Below, in pieces: positions 18,696 through 27,906 of a DNA stretch of 55,537 nucleotides. Position numbers and translations under genes: made by a program. The DNA is from Anditalea andensis (GTDB lineage Bacteria > Bacteroidota > Bacteroidia > Cytophagales > Cyclobacteriaceae): positions 1-55,537 of the forward strand of contig NZ_JMIH01000019.1 of NCBI RefSeq assembly GCF_000714815.1, given 5' to 3'. Each line of letters starts with the position of its first letter. Positions within the stretch are counted from its first letter, which is position 1. The notes beneath the pieces were generated by a model. The model did no database searches and was not told where the DNA came from. It was given only the letters and a program-made list of their open reading frames with translations.

Positions 18696-19175
18696 ATGAT
18701 CAAAGTTTTATTTATTTGTTTGGGAAATATCTGCAGATCCCCTTTAGCGGAAGCGATATTTAACCACAAGATAAACCTGCGCGGATTAAATAACCGATTC
18801 TCGGCGGATAGCTGTGGGACTTCAGATTACCATATCGGAGAACTCCCCGATGAACGGACTATCCGCTGCGCAAATAAATACAACATCAGCCTGAATCACC
18901 GCGGACGCCAGCTTAACAAGCTGGATTTTAAGACTTTCCATTACTTGCTGGTAATGGACAAATCGAATATGAAAAAAGTGCATGAATACATGGATGCAAA
19001 TGGCCTCGACCACCCAAAAATTTATATGTTATGCGACCTAGAATGCAAATCTCCTGTAGAAGTGCCCGATCCCTATTATGGAGTGGAAGAAGATTTCAAT
19101 AATATGTATACCATCCTGGATGAAGCCATAGATAAACTCCTTGACAAAATAATGAAGGAAGCGGTCCATGTTTGA
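18696..19175 (+). CDS. low-molecular-weight protein-tyrosine phosphatase family
   Basis: A 159-residue LMW-PTP. The P-loop CLGNICRSP (C-x5-R) is at residues 7-15, just after the start, and the general acid is in VPDPYYGVEEDF. The start is ATG 18696; the frame is open further upstream from a TTG but the family begins right before the P-loop strand. The stop overlaps the next gene, a fructosamine-kinase-family protein, by 8 bp. This pairing suggests that it dephosphorylates sugar-phosphate adducts (ribulosamine/erythrulosamine 5-phosphates) rather than, or besides, phosphotyrosine. Confidence 0.92.
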   Translation: MIKVLFICLGNICRSPLAEAIFNHKINLRGLNNRFSADSCGTSDYHIGELPDERTIRCANKYNISLNHRGRQLNKLDFKTFHYLLVMDKSNMKKVHEYMDANGLDHPKIYMLCDLECKSPVEVPDPYYGVEEDFNNMYTILDEAIDKLLDKIMKEAVHV

Positions 19176-20040
19176 TCAGCAGGATAAATATCACAAAATA
19201 CTCCTAGAAGTATTAGGTAACCCTGTCACAATACATGAGGTAAAATTAGTAGCTGCCGGTAATTTAAACCAGGCAATATTCTTATCTACAGGCGGGGGTG
19301 ACTTTTTCCTTAAAACAAATTATTCGGAACACCCTGACATATTTGAAAAAGAAGCATTGGCGCTGGAATTTTTGAAGCCCAAAACTTCCTTACATATTCC
19401 ATCTGTATACGGCTTTGGAAAATTAGATGACCTGAACTACCTCATCACTGAGTGGATTCCAAACAGTAGGAAAACCCCTGATTTCTGGAAAGATTTAGGA
19501 TATGGGCTAGCACAGCTACACATGGTCAGTGCTAAGAATTTTGGCATGGACCATGATAATTATATCTCTCATCTTCCCCAGATCAATACACCGAAAAAAA
19601 AATGGAGCGAATTTTTTATTTCCTTTAGATTGGAACCTATGCTAACAAAGGCTTTTTATGACGGGCTCATAACAAAAGCATTTATGGAACGATTCAGAGG
19701 AATATATGATAAACTACCATCAATATTTCCTAACGAAATCCCTTCACTATTACATGGAGACCTATGGTCAGGCAATGTAATGGGATCCGGCTCTGGCGGT
19801 CCGGCGCTGATCGATCCGGCCATTTACTTTGGTCAAAGAGAGGTAGACCTGGCATTTTCAAAATTGTTTGGAGGGTTTGAAAGCGGCTTTTACGATGCCT
19901 ATCACGATGTATTTCCTCTTGAGCCTGGCTTTGATGATAGGGTTAGATTATACAACCTTTATCCTTTACTTGTTCATCTCAATCTCTTTGGGCAAAGCTA
20001 TCTATCACCAATTGAAAAAACCGTCAGGCTTTTACTTTAA
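19168..20040 (+). CDS. fructosamine/ketosamine 3-kinase family protein
   Basis: A 290-residue kinase of the fructosamine-3-kinase family (aminoglycoside-phosphotransferase fold). Seen: FFLKTNYSEHPDIFEKEALAL (ATP lysine and Glu), the catalytic loop SLLHGDLWSGNVM and the metal Asp in PALIDPAIYFGQREVDLAF. Family members phosphorylate ketosamines formed by glycation of protein lysines so that they fall off. It overlaps the LMW-PTP gene, which could act on the same adducts. Its TAA stop shares the TTAA with the convergent aspartate kinase gene. Confidence 0.92.
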   Translation: MFDQQDKYHKILLEVLGNPVTIHEVKLVAAGNLNQAIFLSTGGGDFFLKTNYSEHPDIFEKEALALEFLKPKTSLHIPSVYGFGKLDDLNYLITEWIPNSRKTPDFWKDLGYGLAQLHMVSAKNFGMDHDNYISHLPQINTPKKKWSEFFISFRLEPMLTKAFYDGLITKAFMERFRGIYDKLPSIFPNEIPSLLHGDLWSGNVMGSGSGGPALIDPAIYFGQREVDLAFSKLFGGFESGFYDAYHDVFPLEPGFDDRVRLYNLYPLLVHLNLFGQSYLSPIEKTVRLLL

Positions 20041-21326
20041 GACATAGCAGTATCCACCATTTTTTCGAGGTATGCGATTTGATATGAAGTTCTAGTTCGC
20101 TGCTCGAGGAGAATTTCTCGCCCCTGTTCATGTAGTTCTATAAGTTCTCTGGTATAATGTAAAATAGTCAACAGCTGTAAGCCCACATTGTATTTGAACT
20201 GGAACTCTCCTTTTATTTCTCTTTTCCATAGCTCAATATTGAAAAATTCTTTATCAATACAAATGGATATGCTGACTGCGGATGTTTGTATTAAATTGAT
20301 CTTCAGCTTTAATTTGTTCAGCAATCCATAAACATACTGAAGGTGTTCCCCGCTGATGAAGGTCAAGTCTCTCACCCATAAAGTGACCAAAACCTGGTTT
20401 TCTTTTGTAATGATAGTTGGAATTTCAGGCTTTAAAGAGGAGTTAGTGATTAAAGTTCCACTTTGATCAGGTTCCAAAAATGACTTCACCCATAAAGGGA
20501 TGCTTTTATTTGCCAAGGGCTTTATGGTTTTGGGATGGATAACGTTGGCCCCGTAAAAGGCCATCTCTGCAGCTTGGTGATAGTCTATTTCATGGAACAG
20601 AACTGTAAAATCATTTTTTTTTGGATCTGCATTTAAAACTCCCGGAACATCTTTCCATATAGTCACAGAAGTAGCCGCTGTGCAGGCAGCTAATATAGCC
20701 GCTGTATAATCCGATCCTTCCCTACCAAGGGTGGTAGGATAGCCTGAATCACTCCATGCTATAAAGCCCTGAGTCACCACTGGATACTTCTTTAGCTTGG
20801 GCAAAAGAATTTTCTGACAGTTTTGATAAGTTTTTTCCCAATTGACCTTGGCGTCTCTATGATTTTGATCTGTAAATATAAGCTCTCGGACATCTTGCCA
20901 TAAGCAGTATAGTTTCTGGTCACATAAATACTCTTGAACCATCCTCGTAGCAATGAGCTCTCCGAAACTTACCACCTCGTCATAGAAAGCATCCTTATCG
21001 CTTCCTTTAAATCCCCTGGCCATTATCCGCTTCAGATGAGCAAAATGATTATCTACATGAGCAAAAATCAAATGACCATCCTCAAATAAATCGTGGCAAA
21101 TTTCCATATGAAGGTTTTTTACAATTGTAATATTTGAAGAATAATCTTTTTGTTCATATTTCAAATTTAAAATATTTTCTAACAGATTAGTTGTTTTACC
21201 AATTGCCGAAATTACAATTATCGGGGGATTTCGCAATCGATTGTTTAAAATGTTATACAGGTTTTTGAACCCCATAGCATCTTTTACTGCAGCTCCACCA
21301 AATTTGAATACAAATGTTTTTGACAT
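20037..21326 (-). CDS. aspartate kinase, monofunctional
   Basis: A 429-residue aspartokinase (first step to Lys, Thr, Met and Ile). N-terminal KFGGAAVKD, then GFKGSDKDAFYDEVVSFGE, and SDSGYPTTLGREGSDYTAAILA are the amino-acid kinase signatures; ACT-type sequence fills the region from about residue 310. There is no homoserine dehydrogenase domain. The C-terminal part is shorter than in fused enzymes. It is a single gene, convergent with the fructosamine kinase gene with a 4-bp overlap of stops. Confidence 0.93.
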   Translation of the reverse strand: MSKTFVFKFGGAAVKDAMGFKNLYNILNNRLRNPPIIVISAIGKTTNLLENILNLKYEQKDYSSNITIVKNLHMEICHDLFEDGHLIFAHVDNHFAHLKRIMARGFKGSDKDAFYDEVVSFGELIATRMVQEYLCDQKLYCLWQDVRELIFTDQNHRDAKVNWEKTYQNCQKILLPKLKKYPVVTQGFIAWSDSGYPTTLGREGSDYTAAILAACTAATSVTIWKDVPGVLNADPKKNDFTVLFHEIDYHQAAEMAFYGANVIHPKTIKPLANKSIPLWVKSFLEPDQSGTLITNSSLKPEIPTIITKENQVLVTLWVRDLTFISGEHLQYVYGLLNKLKLKINLIQTSAVSISICIDKEFFNIELWKREIKGEFQFKYNVGLQLLTILHYTRELIELHEQGREILLEQRTRTSYQIAYLEKMVDTAMS

Positions 21327-21384
21327 ATAAATTATTGTTGTAATTTAAGTGAACCAATAACCAATAATAGGATTTTTCAAATAT

Positions 21385-22431
21385 ATGCGTACTAAGCCTT
21401 ACATACAAGACAATTCAGCTTTGGGGTATTCAGTAGGAATAACCTTAGACAGATTTATCAAAAGTAAACAAGATGATTTTCCCTTTGCCTCGGGAGAGTT
21501 ATCACAACTTTTAAGGGATATAGCTTTGGCCACAAAGATAGTGAATAGAGAAATCAATAGGGCCGGCTTATCAAATATAGGAGGGGCATTTGGCCAGACC
21601 AATGTACAGGGTGAAGAACAGCAAAAACTCGATGTGGTAGCTAATATACGTTTTACACGAGCCCTGACCAAAGGTGGGGAGGTTTGTGCCGTAGTCTCTG
21701 AAGAAGATGATGAGGTCATTGATCTTCAAAACAACAGCGGAAAATACGTAGTAGCCATAGATCCATTGGATGGCTCATCCAACATAGATGTAAATATTTC
21801 CATTGGGACTGTATTTTCCATTTACCGAAGGGTCACACCGCTGGGCAGCCCTATACAACCTGAAGATGTGATGCAGCCAGGAAATAAGCAAGTAGCCGCT
21901 GGCTATGTCCTGTATGGATCATCTACCATGCTGGTGTATACTACAGGCCATGGGGTAAACGGATTTACCTATGAAAATTCTCTGGGTGAATTTTTCCTTT
22001 CTCATCCGGACATTAAAGCGCCGGAAACCGGAAACGTATATAGTATAAACGAAGGACTATATTACCAAATGGCAGAAGGTTTGAGAAATTTTGTGTGTGA
22101 TTGTAAAAAGAAAAACTTCAGTGCCCGATATATTGGCAGTTTAGTAGCAGACTTTCACAGAAACTTACTTAAAGGGGGCATATATATATACCCAGGTACA
22201 GATAATAATCCTCAAGGAAAACTGAGGCTTTTATATGAAGCCAATGCTCTGGCTTTTATCGCTGAGCAGGCTGGAGCAAAAGCCACAAACGGCATAGATA
22301 GGATACTGGATATGGTACCGACCAGCCTCCACCAGAGGACCCCACTTATCATAGGTTCCAGGGATTTGGTCCAGGAAGCTGAATCATTTTTAAATGGTAA
22401 AAAAGAAGCTTTCACAGAAAAATTTCAATAA
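21385..22431 (+). CDS. fbp: fructose-1,6-bisphosphatase class I
   Basis: A 348-residue class I FBPase of gluconeogenesis. The metal/substrate motif [18 protein letters not shown] is near residues 123-139, with NGGAF-like [20 protein letters not shown] before it, and [26 protein letters not shown] after it. Length fits the family. It is divergent from aspartate kinase with a 58-bp gap, and followed by a strong terminator at 22451-22476. Confidence 0.96.
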   Translation: MRTKPYIQDNSALGYSVGITLDRFIKSKQDDFPFASGELSQLLRDIALATKIVNREINRAGLSNIGGAFGQTNVQGEEQQKLDVVANIRFTRALTKGGEVCAVVSEEDDEVIDLQNNSGKYVVAIDPLDGSSNIDVNISIGTVFSIYRRVTPLGSPIQPEDVMQPGNKQVAAGYVLYGSSTMLVYTTGHGVNGFTYENSLGEFFLSHPDIKAPETGNVYSINEGLYYQMAEGLRNFVCDCKKKNFSARYIGSLVADFHRNLLKGGIYIYPGTDNNPQGKLRLLYEANALAFIAEQAGAKATNGIDRILDMVPTSLHQRTPLIIGSRDLVQEAESFLNGKKEAFTEKFQ

Positions 22432-22450
22432 TTAACACCGACCCAAAATC

Positions 22451-22476
22451 AAAAAGTCTCCTGAGGGAGACTTTTT
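22451..22476. terminator. bidirectional terminator after fbp
   Basis: AAAAAGTCTCC (22451-22461) and GGAGACTTTTT (22466-22476) form an 11-bp stem with loop TGAG. Flanking A and T runs allow it to work for fbp (+) and for the convergent gene ending at 22484 (-). Confidence 0.92.
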
Positions 22477-22483
22477 ATTTAAA

Positions 22484-23380
22484 TTAATGCGGCATAAATA
22501 CTTCGTCGGGCCATTTGAATTTTTCCCCTAATTTTTCATCCCAATAGTCAGGTTCCATTCTTAAATTACCTGCTGCCCCGGAGAATGTCATCTCTCCAAA
22601 ATAAATAGTATTTTCAAAAAGATAGAGGTCAACTCTGGCATACGCAAATGGATTGGCTAATTTCTTAGCAATAGTAAGCAAGTCTGCCAGTTTTTCAGGC
22701 CTCTTCAAAAGTTCTTTATTGGTGATAGGTTCAGATCCTTCCCTTCTAAAAGGCGCTTCTGTCCAGTCCTCCAAATAGAAGGATTGCTTGATATTTACAG
22801 TCCTTTCATCCATTACCTGTATAAAAATATACGGAGGTTCTCCATCATGTCCTGAGAACACATGGATTTTATAATCAGCGGGTGAATGGCCATCCTTAAG
22901 AAGTGCTTTTTCAGCGATCAGTCTCCTATTTATATTTTGATAATGTTTTTCATGATAGATTTTGGAATAATCAATTTTAAGCCATTCATTAGCTTGTTCC
23001 ACAATATCAGGAATCGATTCTACACTTTTATCTTTAATGACCATATTAAAACCTGCACCATGATTAGCTTTTAGTACAAAGCTATCCGGAAGAAGCTGGA
23101 CATCCTTTTCAGTAATCTCCTCAAAATACCCATAAGTTGGTATTAAATATTGCTCACCTATCACGGATTTAACATATTCTCTAACCCTGACTTTATCGGC
23201 CAATTCAGAAAATATAGGTAAAGGTTTAATCAGTCTACAATAAAGCTTCTCCGTAAAGGTCTTGGGATGTAGGAAATTGGGAAATTTATGAAATTTTCTG
23301 TAATACTGAAGGTACAGCTTTAACGCTTGGGGGGAGCGGCGTTCTATACCATACATAATCTGGTTAATTTTCATTTTCAA
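22484..23380 (-). CDS. TupA-like ATP-grasp protein, paralogue 3
   Basis: A 298-residue protein of the TupA-like ATP-grasp family, named for teichuronopeptide synthesis and often found in polysaccharide clusters. Shared blocks: FPNFLHPKTFTEKLYCRLI, LADKVRVREYV, PDSFVLKANHGAGFN (ATP-binding strand and glycine loop), ADYKIHVFSG, and RVDLYLFENTIYFGEMTFSGAAG (metal/ATP residues near the end). It should join a carboxylate and an amine or similar using ATP. Last of three tandem paralogues, 119 bp after the second. No signal or membrane span. An alternative start is ATG 23374. Real substrate unknown. Confidence 0.85.
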   Translation of the reverse strand: MKMKINQIMYGIERRSPQALKLYLQYYRKFHKFPNFLHPKTFTEKLYCRLIKPLPIFSELADKVRVREYVKSVIGEQYLIPTYGYFEEITEKDVQLLPDSFVLKANHGAGFNMVIKDKSVESIPDIVEQANEWLKIDYSKIYHEKHYQNINRRLIAEKALLKDGHSPADYKIHVFSGHDGEPPYIFIQVMDERTVNIKQSFYLEDWTEAPFRREGSEPITNKELLKRPEKLADLLTIAKKLANPFAYARVDLYLFENTIYFGEMTFSGAAGNLRMEPDYWDEKLGEKFKWPDEVFMPH

Positions 23381-23499
23381 AAGCTGTTATTTCTATATTA
23401 CAGGCAACAATCCATTTATGGTAGCCTATCAGTTACTATTATAGAAAATACCTGCTTACAAAACTTATACCACCTCGAGTATATTTTATTACCGTTACT

Positions 23500-24405
23500 T
23501 TAAGTTATATTTTGCCGGCACCTCTCAGGCCAATCAAACATTTGGCCTAACTTCTTATCCCAAGAAGTAGGGCTTAGGCTAACACTACCAGCACCTGGGG
23601 TAACTGTCATTTCCCCGAAGTATATCCTGTCTTCAAACAGATACAAATCAACCCTCAAATAGCTAAAAGGGCTCGCTAACTTCTTGGCGACACTTACCAA
23701 TTCTTTCAACTTTTTAGGTTTAGTTAAATTTTGCACTGAATCTATTTCTGACACATTTGCCTTAACAAATTTAAACGGTGCCGGCCTCCAGTCTTCCAAA
23801 TAAAAAAAATGTTTGAGCATATCGCCGTTTCTTTCCATCAGTTGAATAAAAACGAAAGGATCTTTATCTTGGTTATTAAAAACATGTACCTTATAATCAA
23901 GGGGGGGCTTATTTTCAGACAGTAATGCCTTTTCAGCAAATAGCTTTGGTGCTATCATCAAATAATGCCTTTCATTGTACCTTTTAGAATAATCCATCCG
24001 TAACCATTCATTGGCTTCGGAAACCATGTTTTCGAGGGTCAGCGTGGTTTCTTGTTTTTTATCTGCAACTATCCTATTGAAACCCGCACCGTGATTTGCC
24101 TTTAAAACAAATGAATTGGGCAATGCCTCCAAATCTTTCAAGGTCAATTCATCAAAAACGTTATATATGGGTATCAAATAGGGTTTACCTATCATTTTCT
24201 CTACATAACCCCGAACCTTTAACTTGTCAGCTAAATCTGAGAATACGGGCAATGGATTGAATAATCTACAATAGATTTTCTCTGAATAGGAACTAGGCAT
24301 GTATAAATTCGGAAACTTATTGAACCGTTTACGATATCTAATAAACATCATAACTGAACAGGGAAGCTTGCTTTTAAAGCGTTGGATCAACTTATTAAAA
24401 GGCAT
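23500..24405 (-). CDS. TupA-like ATP-grasp protein, paralogue 2
   Basis: A 301-residue paralogue of its neighbours when started at ATG 24405, 10 bp after the stop of the first paralogue; the frame continues 17 codons upstream (to 24456) but then would overlap that gene and add residues that the paralogues lack. Blocks: KFPNLYMPSSYSEKIYCRLF, ADKLKVRGYVEK, NSFVLKANHGAGFN, LDYKVHVFNN and RVDLYLFEDRIYFGEMTVTPGAG. It is the most diverged of the three: its C-terminal tail after the GEMT motif (SVSLSPTSWD) differs from the NMNIEPEIW/NLRMEPDYW form of the other two. Function unknown beyond ATP-dependent ligation. Confidence 0.83.
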   Translation of the reverse strand: MPFNKLIQRFKSKLPCSVMMFIRYRKRFNKFPNLYMPSSYSEKIYCRLFNPLPVFSDLADKLKVRGYVEKMIGKPYLIPIYNVFDELTLKDLEALPNSFVLKANHGAGFNRIVADKKQETTLTLENMVSEANEWLRMDYSKRYNERHYLMIAPKLFAEKALLSENKPPLDYKVHVFNNQDKDPFVFIQLMERNGDMLKHFFYLEDWRPAPFKFVKANVSEIDSVQNLTKPKKLKELVSVAKKLASPFSYLRVDLYLFEDRIYFGEMTVTPGAGSVSLSPTSWDKKLGQMFDWPERCRQNIT

Positions 24406-24415
24406 ACCGGTTACT

Positions 24416-25300
24416 TTACAAACTGAATCTGTCTGGCCAACTAAACATTTTTCCAAGTTCCATATTCCATATTTCCGGTTCTATGTTCATATTACCGGCA
24501 GCATGTGAAAAAGTGATCTCTCCAAAATATAATTTGCCTTCATATATATAAAAATCGACTCTGGCATAACTGAAAGGTTTAGCCAAAACTTTAGACGCAT
24601 TAATCAGTTCATTTAAAATCGCAGGTTTGGCTAATAATTCTGGACTCTCTATATCTCCTACTCCCTTTCTTCGCAGTTTAAAAGGAGCAGGGTCCCATGA
24701 TTCCAAAAAGAAGGCATTTTGCATTTTACCTCCACATTTTGCCATTACCTGTATGAACAGATAATCTTCTTCCCCTTCCGGCCTGTTGAAGACATGAACT
24801 TTATAATCTGTAGGCGATTTACCTTCTACCAATAGGGCTTTTTCAGCTATAAGTTTCGGTATAATCTGGCCATAATGTTTTTCAAAATACCGCTTGGAAT
24901 AATCGATAGAAAGCCAATGGTTAGCTTCACTCACTAATGAAGAAATCGACTCTTGGCTTTTATCTGCTACTACTTTATAAAATCCTGCACCATGATTAGC
25001 CTTCAGCACAAAAGAAGAGGGAAGTTCATTTAAATCTTCCTCGGTCAAACTGTCATATACTCCATATAAAGGGATCAAATACTCAGGGCCCAATACTCTT
25101 TTAACATAATTTCTTACCTCTACTTTGTCAGCTAACTGAGAAAATATAGGCAATGGGTTCATGATCCTGCTATATAGCTTTTCCATAAATGTCTTTGGAA
25201 AAAACAAATTAGGGACTTTGTTAAATCTCCGATAATATTGTATATGGAGCTTTATAGCCGTCGATGAAATCCGCTCTATGTTATCTAGTATTCTATTCAT
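24416..25300 (-). CDS. TupA-like ATP-grasp protein, paralogue 1
   Basis: A 294-residue protein, the first of three tandem TupA-like ATP-grasp paralogues. Blocks: PNLFFPKTFMEKLYSRIM, LADKVEVRNYVK, SSFVLKANHGAGFYKVVADKS, TDYKVHVFNR and RVDFYIYEGKLYFGEITFSHAAG. The promoter for the set should lie in the 640-bp AT-rich gap upstream. There is no glycosyltransferase, transporter or other polysaccharide gene next to them, which is unusual for this family. Confidence 0.85.
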   Translation of the reverse strand: MNRILDNIERISSTAIKLHIQYYRRFNKVPNLFFPKTFMEKLYSRIMNPLPIFSQLADKVEVRNYVKRVLGPEYLIPLYGVYDSLTEEDLNELPSSFVLKANHGAGFYKVVADKSQESISSLVSEANHWLSIDYSKRYFEKHYGQIIPKLIAEKALLVEGKSPTDYKVHVFNRPEGEEDYLFIQVMAKCGGKMQNAFFLESWDPAPFKLRRKGVGDIESPELLAKPAILNELINASKVLAKPFSYARVDFYIYEGKLYFGEITFSHAAGNMNIEPEIWNMELGKMFSWPDRFSL

Positions 25301-25884
25301 ATTCCCTTAAAAAGTAATAATGGCATATATAAAGACACCTGTGTTAATTGATCGTTATAACTGCTTTTTCTGTAAAACAACATAGCCTGTCATCTGACAT
25401 GAATCAGACCTTATAATTTATGCCCATATACAGAATATTGCTATTGCAGATGAAATAACCTATTCAACTCCTTTATCACAATATTAAGTTTGAAGATTTA
25501 AACTGACTGCTAAACTACAAAAATTATTATATAAATCCCATTTTTGATTATTTTTCTTGCGCAAATAATTAAAAAACAAAATATGGTGTTTTACGATACC
25601 TAACAAAAAAATTAACATTTAAGCCACTAGAACTATATTTTTTCCATCCAAAAATGTAAGTAATTAATCTACTATTATAACAGTTGGCTTTTATAAGAAA
25701 TGGATTAAGAGCATTATTTAATAAAAACAAATTTTGCTATATAGCTATAAAAGATTTTTAAAATCAATGTATAAAATCCCCTTTCATTTTTTATAAATCT
25801 ACATCAATTAATTACTGACCTGCTCATCAGGGTGAATCGCGTGATCAATTTGGTAAAATACAATAAGTATATATCATAATGAAA
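25301..25884. other. long AT-rich non-coding region
   Basis: A 584-bp stretch, one of the longest gaps in the window, upstream of the ATP-grasp genes. It is AT-rich with many poly-A/T tracts and no open frame that looks coding on either strand. It should hold the promoter for the minus-strand ATP-grasp set. I see no tRNA, riboswitch or repeat array in it. It could be where a gene was lost, or a control region. Confidence 0.6.
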
Positions 25885-25917
25885 AGAGCTGCCCGTTTAC
25901 ATATTACAGGCAGCTCT
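25885..25917 (-). terminator. intrinsic terminator after the DUF5606 gene
   Basis: AGAGCTGCC (25885-25893) and GGCAGCTCT (25909-25917) form a perfect 9-bp stem with a 15-base loop. On the minus strand it is followed by TTTC. It lies 24 bp past the stop of the gene ending at 25941. Confidence 0.8.
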
Positions 25918-25940
25918 CATAATGGTATACCCACTATCTA

Positions 25941-26393
25941 TTAATCCTCGGTATTCTCATCCTTTTCTTCAGAAATGGACTCGTCTTTAGAACTGGAGTC
26001 CTGAAGTGATTCCGGACTATATTTCCTTAGGATATTATACCAGCTTACCAGTTTCTTGATATCACTGGAATAAACCCTGGACTCATCATAGTCAGGCAGA
26101 ACATGCTTCAGAAAAGCCTTCAGTTCATCTGGATCTGCACTTGTAGTAAGGCCCAAATCACCGTCAAACTCCTTTTCTATTGTTTTCATCACCTCTTCCA
26201 AAGATGTGGCCCCTTCTTCATTCATGGTATAAATGGAAATTTCACTTAGTATCGAGACTCTGTGGCTTGCTCCTACTACTAACTTCCCCTTTTTTTCATC
26301 CATGGATTCGAGGATGACGCCACTTCTGCTGGGTTTTAAAATTTTATATAAGCCAGGTTTTCCTGCTACAGTTGCTATTTCTTTAAATTCCAT
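25941..26393 (-). CDS. DUF5606 domain protein
   Basis: A 150-residue protein of a small Bacteroidota family (DUF5606). The conserved start is EFKEIATVAGKPGLYKILKPSRSGVILESMDEKK, then HRVSILSEISIYTMNEEG and a helical region. The tail from about residue 125 is acidic and low in complexity (SSSKDESISEEKDENTED). The N-terminus has a Sm-like or small beta-barrel look, which is my inference. Function unknown. It lies 58 bp after engB and has its own good promoter (26419-26448). Confidence 0.8.
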   Translation of the reverse strand: MEFKEIATVAGKPGLYKILKPSRSGVILESMDEKKGKLVVGASHRVSILSEISIYTMNEEGATSLEEVMKTIEKEFDGDLGLTTSADPDELKAFLKHVLPDYDESRVYSSDIKKLVSWYNILRKYSPESLQDSSSKDESISEEKDENTED

Positions 26394-26418
26394 TGCTGTT
26401 AATTTTTTATTAGGGTTG

Positions 26419-26448
26419 CAAATATACTGGTTAGGTTGTAATGCCCAA
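26419..26448 (-). promoter_or_regulatory. Bacteroidota-type promoter for the DUF5606 gene
   Basis: On the minus strand TATATTTG (26426-26419) is an exact TAnnTTTG -7 element. A -33 element reading ATTG (26449-26446) lies 19 bp upstream. The start codon is at 26393, which leaves a short leader of about 20 nt. Confidence 0.7.
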
Positions 26449-26451
26449 TAC

Positions 26452-27060
26452 TTAATTACGCTCTGAGTAAAAATCTTCTGTCACTGCACCTACAAATTCA
26501 AGCACCTCATCCCTCCCCTGCTTATCCTCAGCAGAGGTTACAAAATAAAGCGGAGCTTCTTCGTATATCTCTTGAGTAGCCTTTATAAACGCATATACAT
26601 TTGCCAGGGTCTTGGTTTTTGATTGTTTGTCGGCTTTAGTAAATATAAGAACGATGGTCACGCCATTTTCAGCGCACCACAATATAAACTCCAAATCATT
26701 TTTCTGTGGCTCCAGCCTGCTATCGATCAGTACAAAGGTAACTTCAAGGTTTTCCCGTGAGGTGAGATAGCCTTTAATCATTTTGTCCCAGTCTCCTTTT
26801 ATAGATTTACTGACTTTGGCAAACCCGTATCCCGGAAGGTCCACCATATACCATCTTTCATCAATTACAAAATGATTGATCAACTGCGTTTTACCAGGCC
26901 TTCCTGAGGTTTTTGCTAAACTTTTATTATTTGTCAGCATATTGATCAGGGAGCTTTTGCCTACATTTGACCGTCCTATAAATGCAAATTCTGGTTTATT
27001 GGGAGTAGGGCACTTCGTGTGGTCGGTATTACTTACTAAAAAAGAAGCTTTTTTGATCAT
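26452..27060 (-). CDS. engB: ribosome biogenesis GTP-binding protein EngB/YsxC
   Basis: A 202-residue GTPase needed for assembly of the 50S subunit. G1 GRSNVGKSSLINML, G2-region SGRPGKTQLIN, G3 DLPGYGFAKVSK, G4 TKADK and G5 TSAEDKQG are all present. Start ATG 27060 gives the usual short N-terminus (MIKKASFLVS). A TTG 18 codons upstream is open but adds non-family residues. Divergent from ubiE with a 123-bp gap. Confidence 0.95.
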   Translation of the reverse strand: MIKKASFLVSNTDHTKCPTPNKPEFAFIGRSNVGKSSLINMLTNNKSLAKTSGRPGKTQLINHFVIDERWYMVDLPGYGFAKVSKSIKGDWDKMIKGYLTSRENLEVTFVLIDSRLEPQKNDLEFILWCAENGVTIVLIFTKADKQSKTKTLANVYAFIKATQEIYEEAPLYFVTSAEDKQGRDEVLEFVGAVTEDFYSERN

Positions 27061-27183
27061 GGCATAAATATTTTTCACAAAGGTAAGGCTTTCCTTACAA
27101 AATAGTGGGATCAATTAATCTTTAACATTTTTCCGATGCTCAAGTTTAGTTAGTAATATTACGTTCTAATCAAGTAAATTCAG

Positions 27184-27906
27184 ATGGCAGTAGTACCTTA
27201 TAAAGATAAAAACGATGGCAAAAAGGCTCAGGTAGCCACCATGTTTAACAATATTAGTAAAAGATACGATCTCTTAAATCATGTGCTCAGCATGGGCATT
27301 GATATCATCTGGAGAAAAAAAGCCATCAAACTGTTAAAAAATGACCAGCCCAAACTCATACTGGATATAGCTACAGGTACAGGGGATTTTGCTATAGAAG
27401 CTTTGGCACTTCATCCTGATAAGGTTATAGGGGTGGATATCTCTGAAGGTATGCTAGCCGAAGGAAAGAAAAAGCTGAAAAAGAAAAAACTGGAGGACAA
27501 AATAGAACTCCAGATGGGTGATTCGGAAAAGCTGCTGTTCGAGCAAAATAAATTCGATGCGGTGATCGTTTCCTTTGGAGTAAGGAATTTTGAAAATCTG
27601 GAAAAAGGTCTGGCAGATATGTACCGGGTGCTAAAGCCTGGAGGTAAGACTGTTATTATAGAATTTTCCAAGCCCAAAAAATTTCCCATGAAGCAGACAT
27701 ATAATTTTTATTTCAAATTTATCCTTCCTCAGATCGGTAAAATTGTATCTAAAGATAATTCTGCTTATACTTATTTACCTGAATCCGTTCAGGCATTTCC
27801 AGATGGAGAGGATTTTCTTCAGGTACTTAGAAAAGTAGGCTTTAAAAACACGCAATGCACACCGCTCACATTTGGGATAAGTTCGATATACATAGGAGAA
27901 AAATAG
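27184..27906 (+). CDS. ubiE: demethylmenaquinone methyltransferase
   Basis: A 240-residue class I methyltransferase that makes menaquinone from demethylmenaquinone. Seen: MFNNISKRYDLLNHVLSMGID (family N-terminus), the SAM motif DIATGTGDFAIEAL, VDISEGML, FGVRNFENLEKGLADMYRVLKPGG and the final LTFGISSIYIGEK. Bacteroidota use menaquinone, so this is the MenG/UbiE role. It overlaps the next gene by 52 bp, as found for this pair in the phylum. Confidence 0.95.
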   Translation: MAVVPYKDKNDGKKAQVATMFNNISKRYDLLNHVLSMGIDIIWRKKAIKLLKNDQPKLILDIATGTGDFAIEALALHPDKVIGVDISEGMLAEGKKKLKKKKLEDKIELQMGDSEKLLFEQNKFDAVIVSFGVRNFENLEKGLADMYRVLKPGGKTVIIEFSKPKKFPMKQTYNFYFKFILPQIGKIVSKDNSAYTYLPESVQAFPDGEDFLQVLRKVGFKNTQCTPLTFGISSIYIGEK

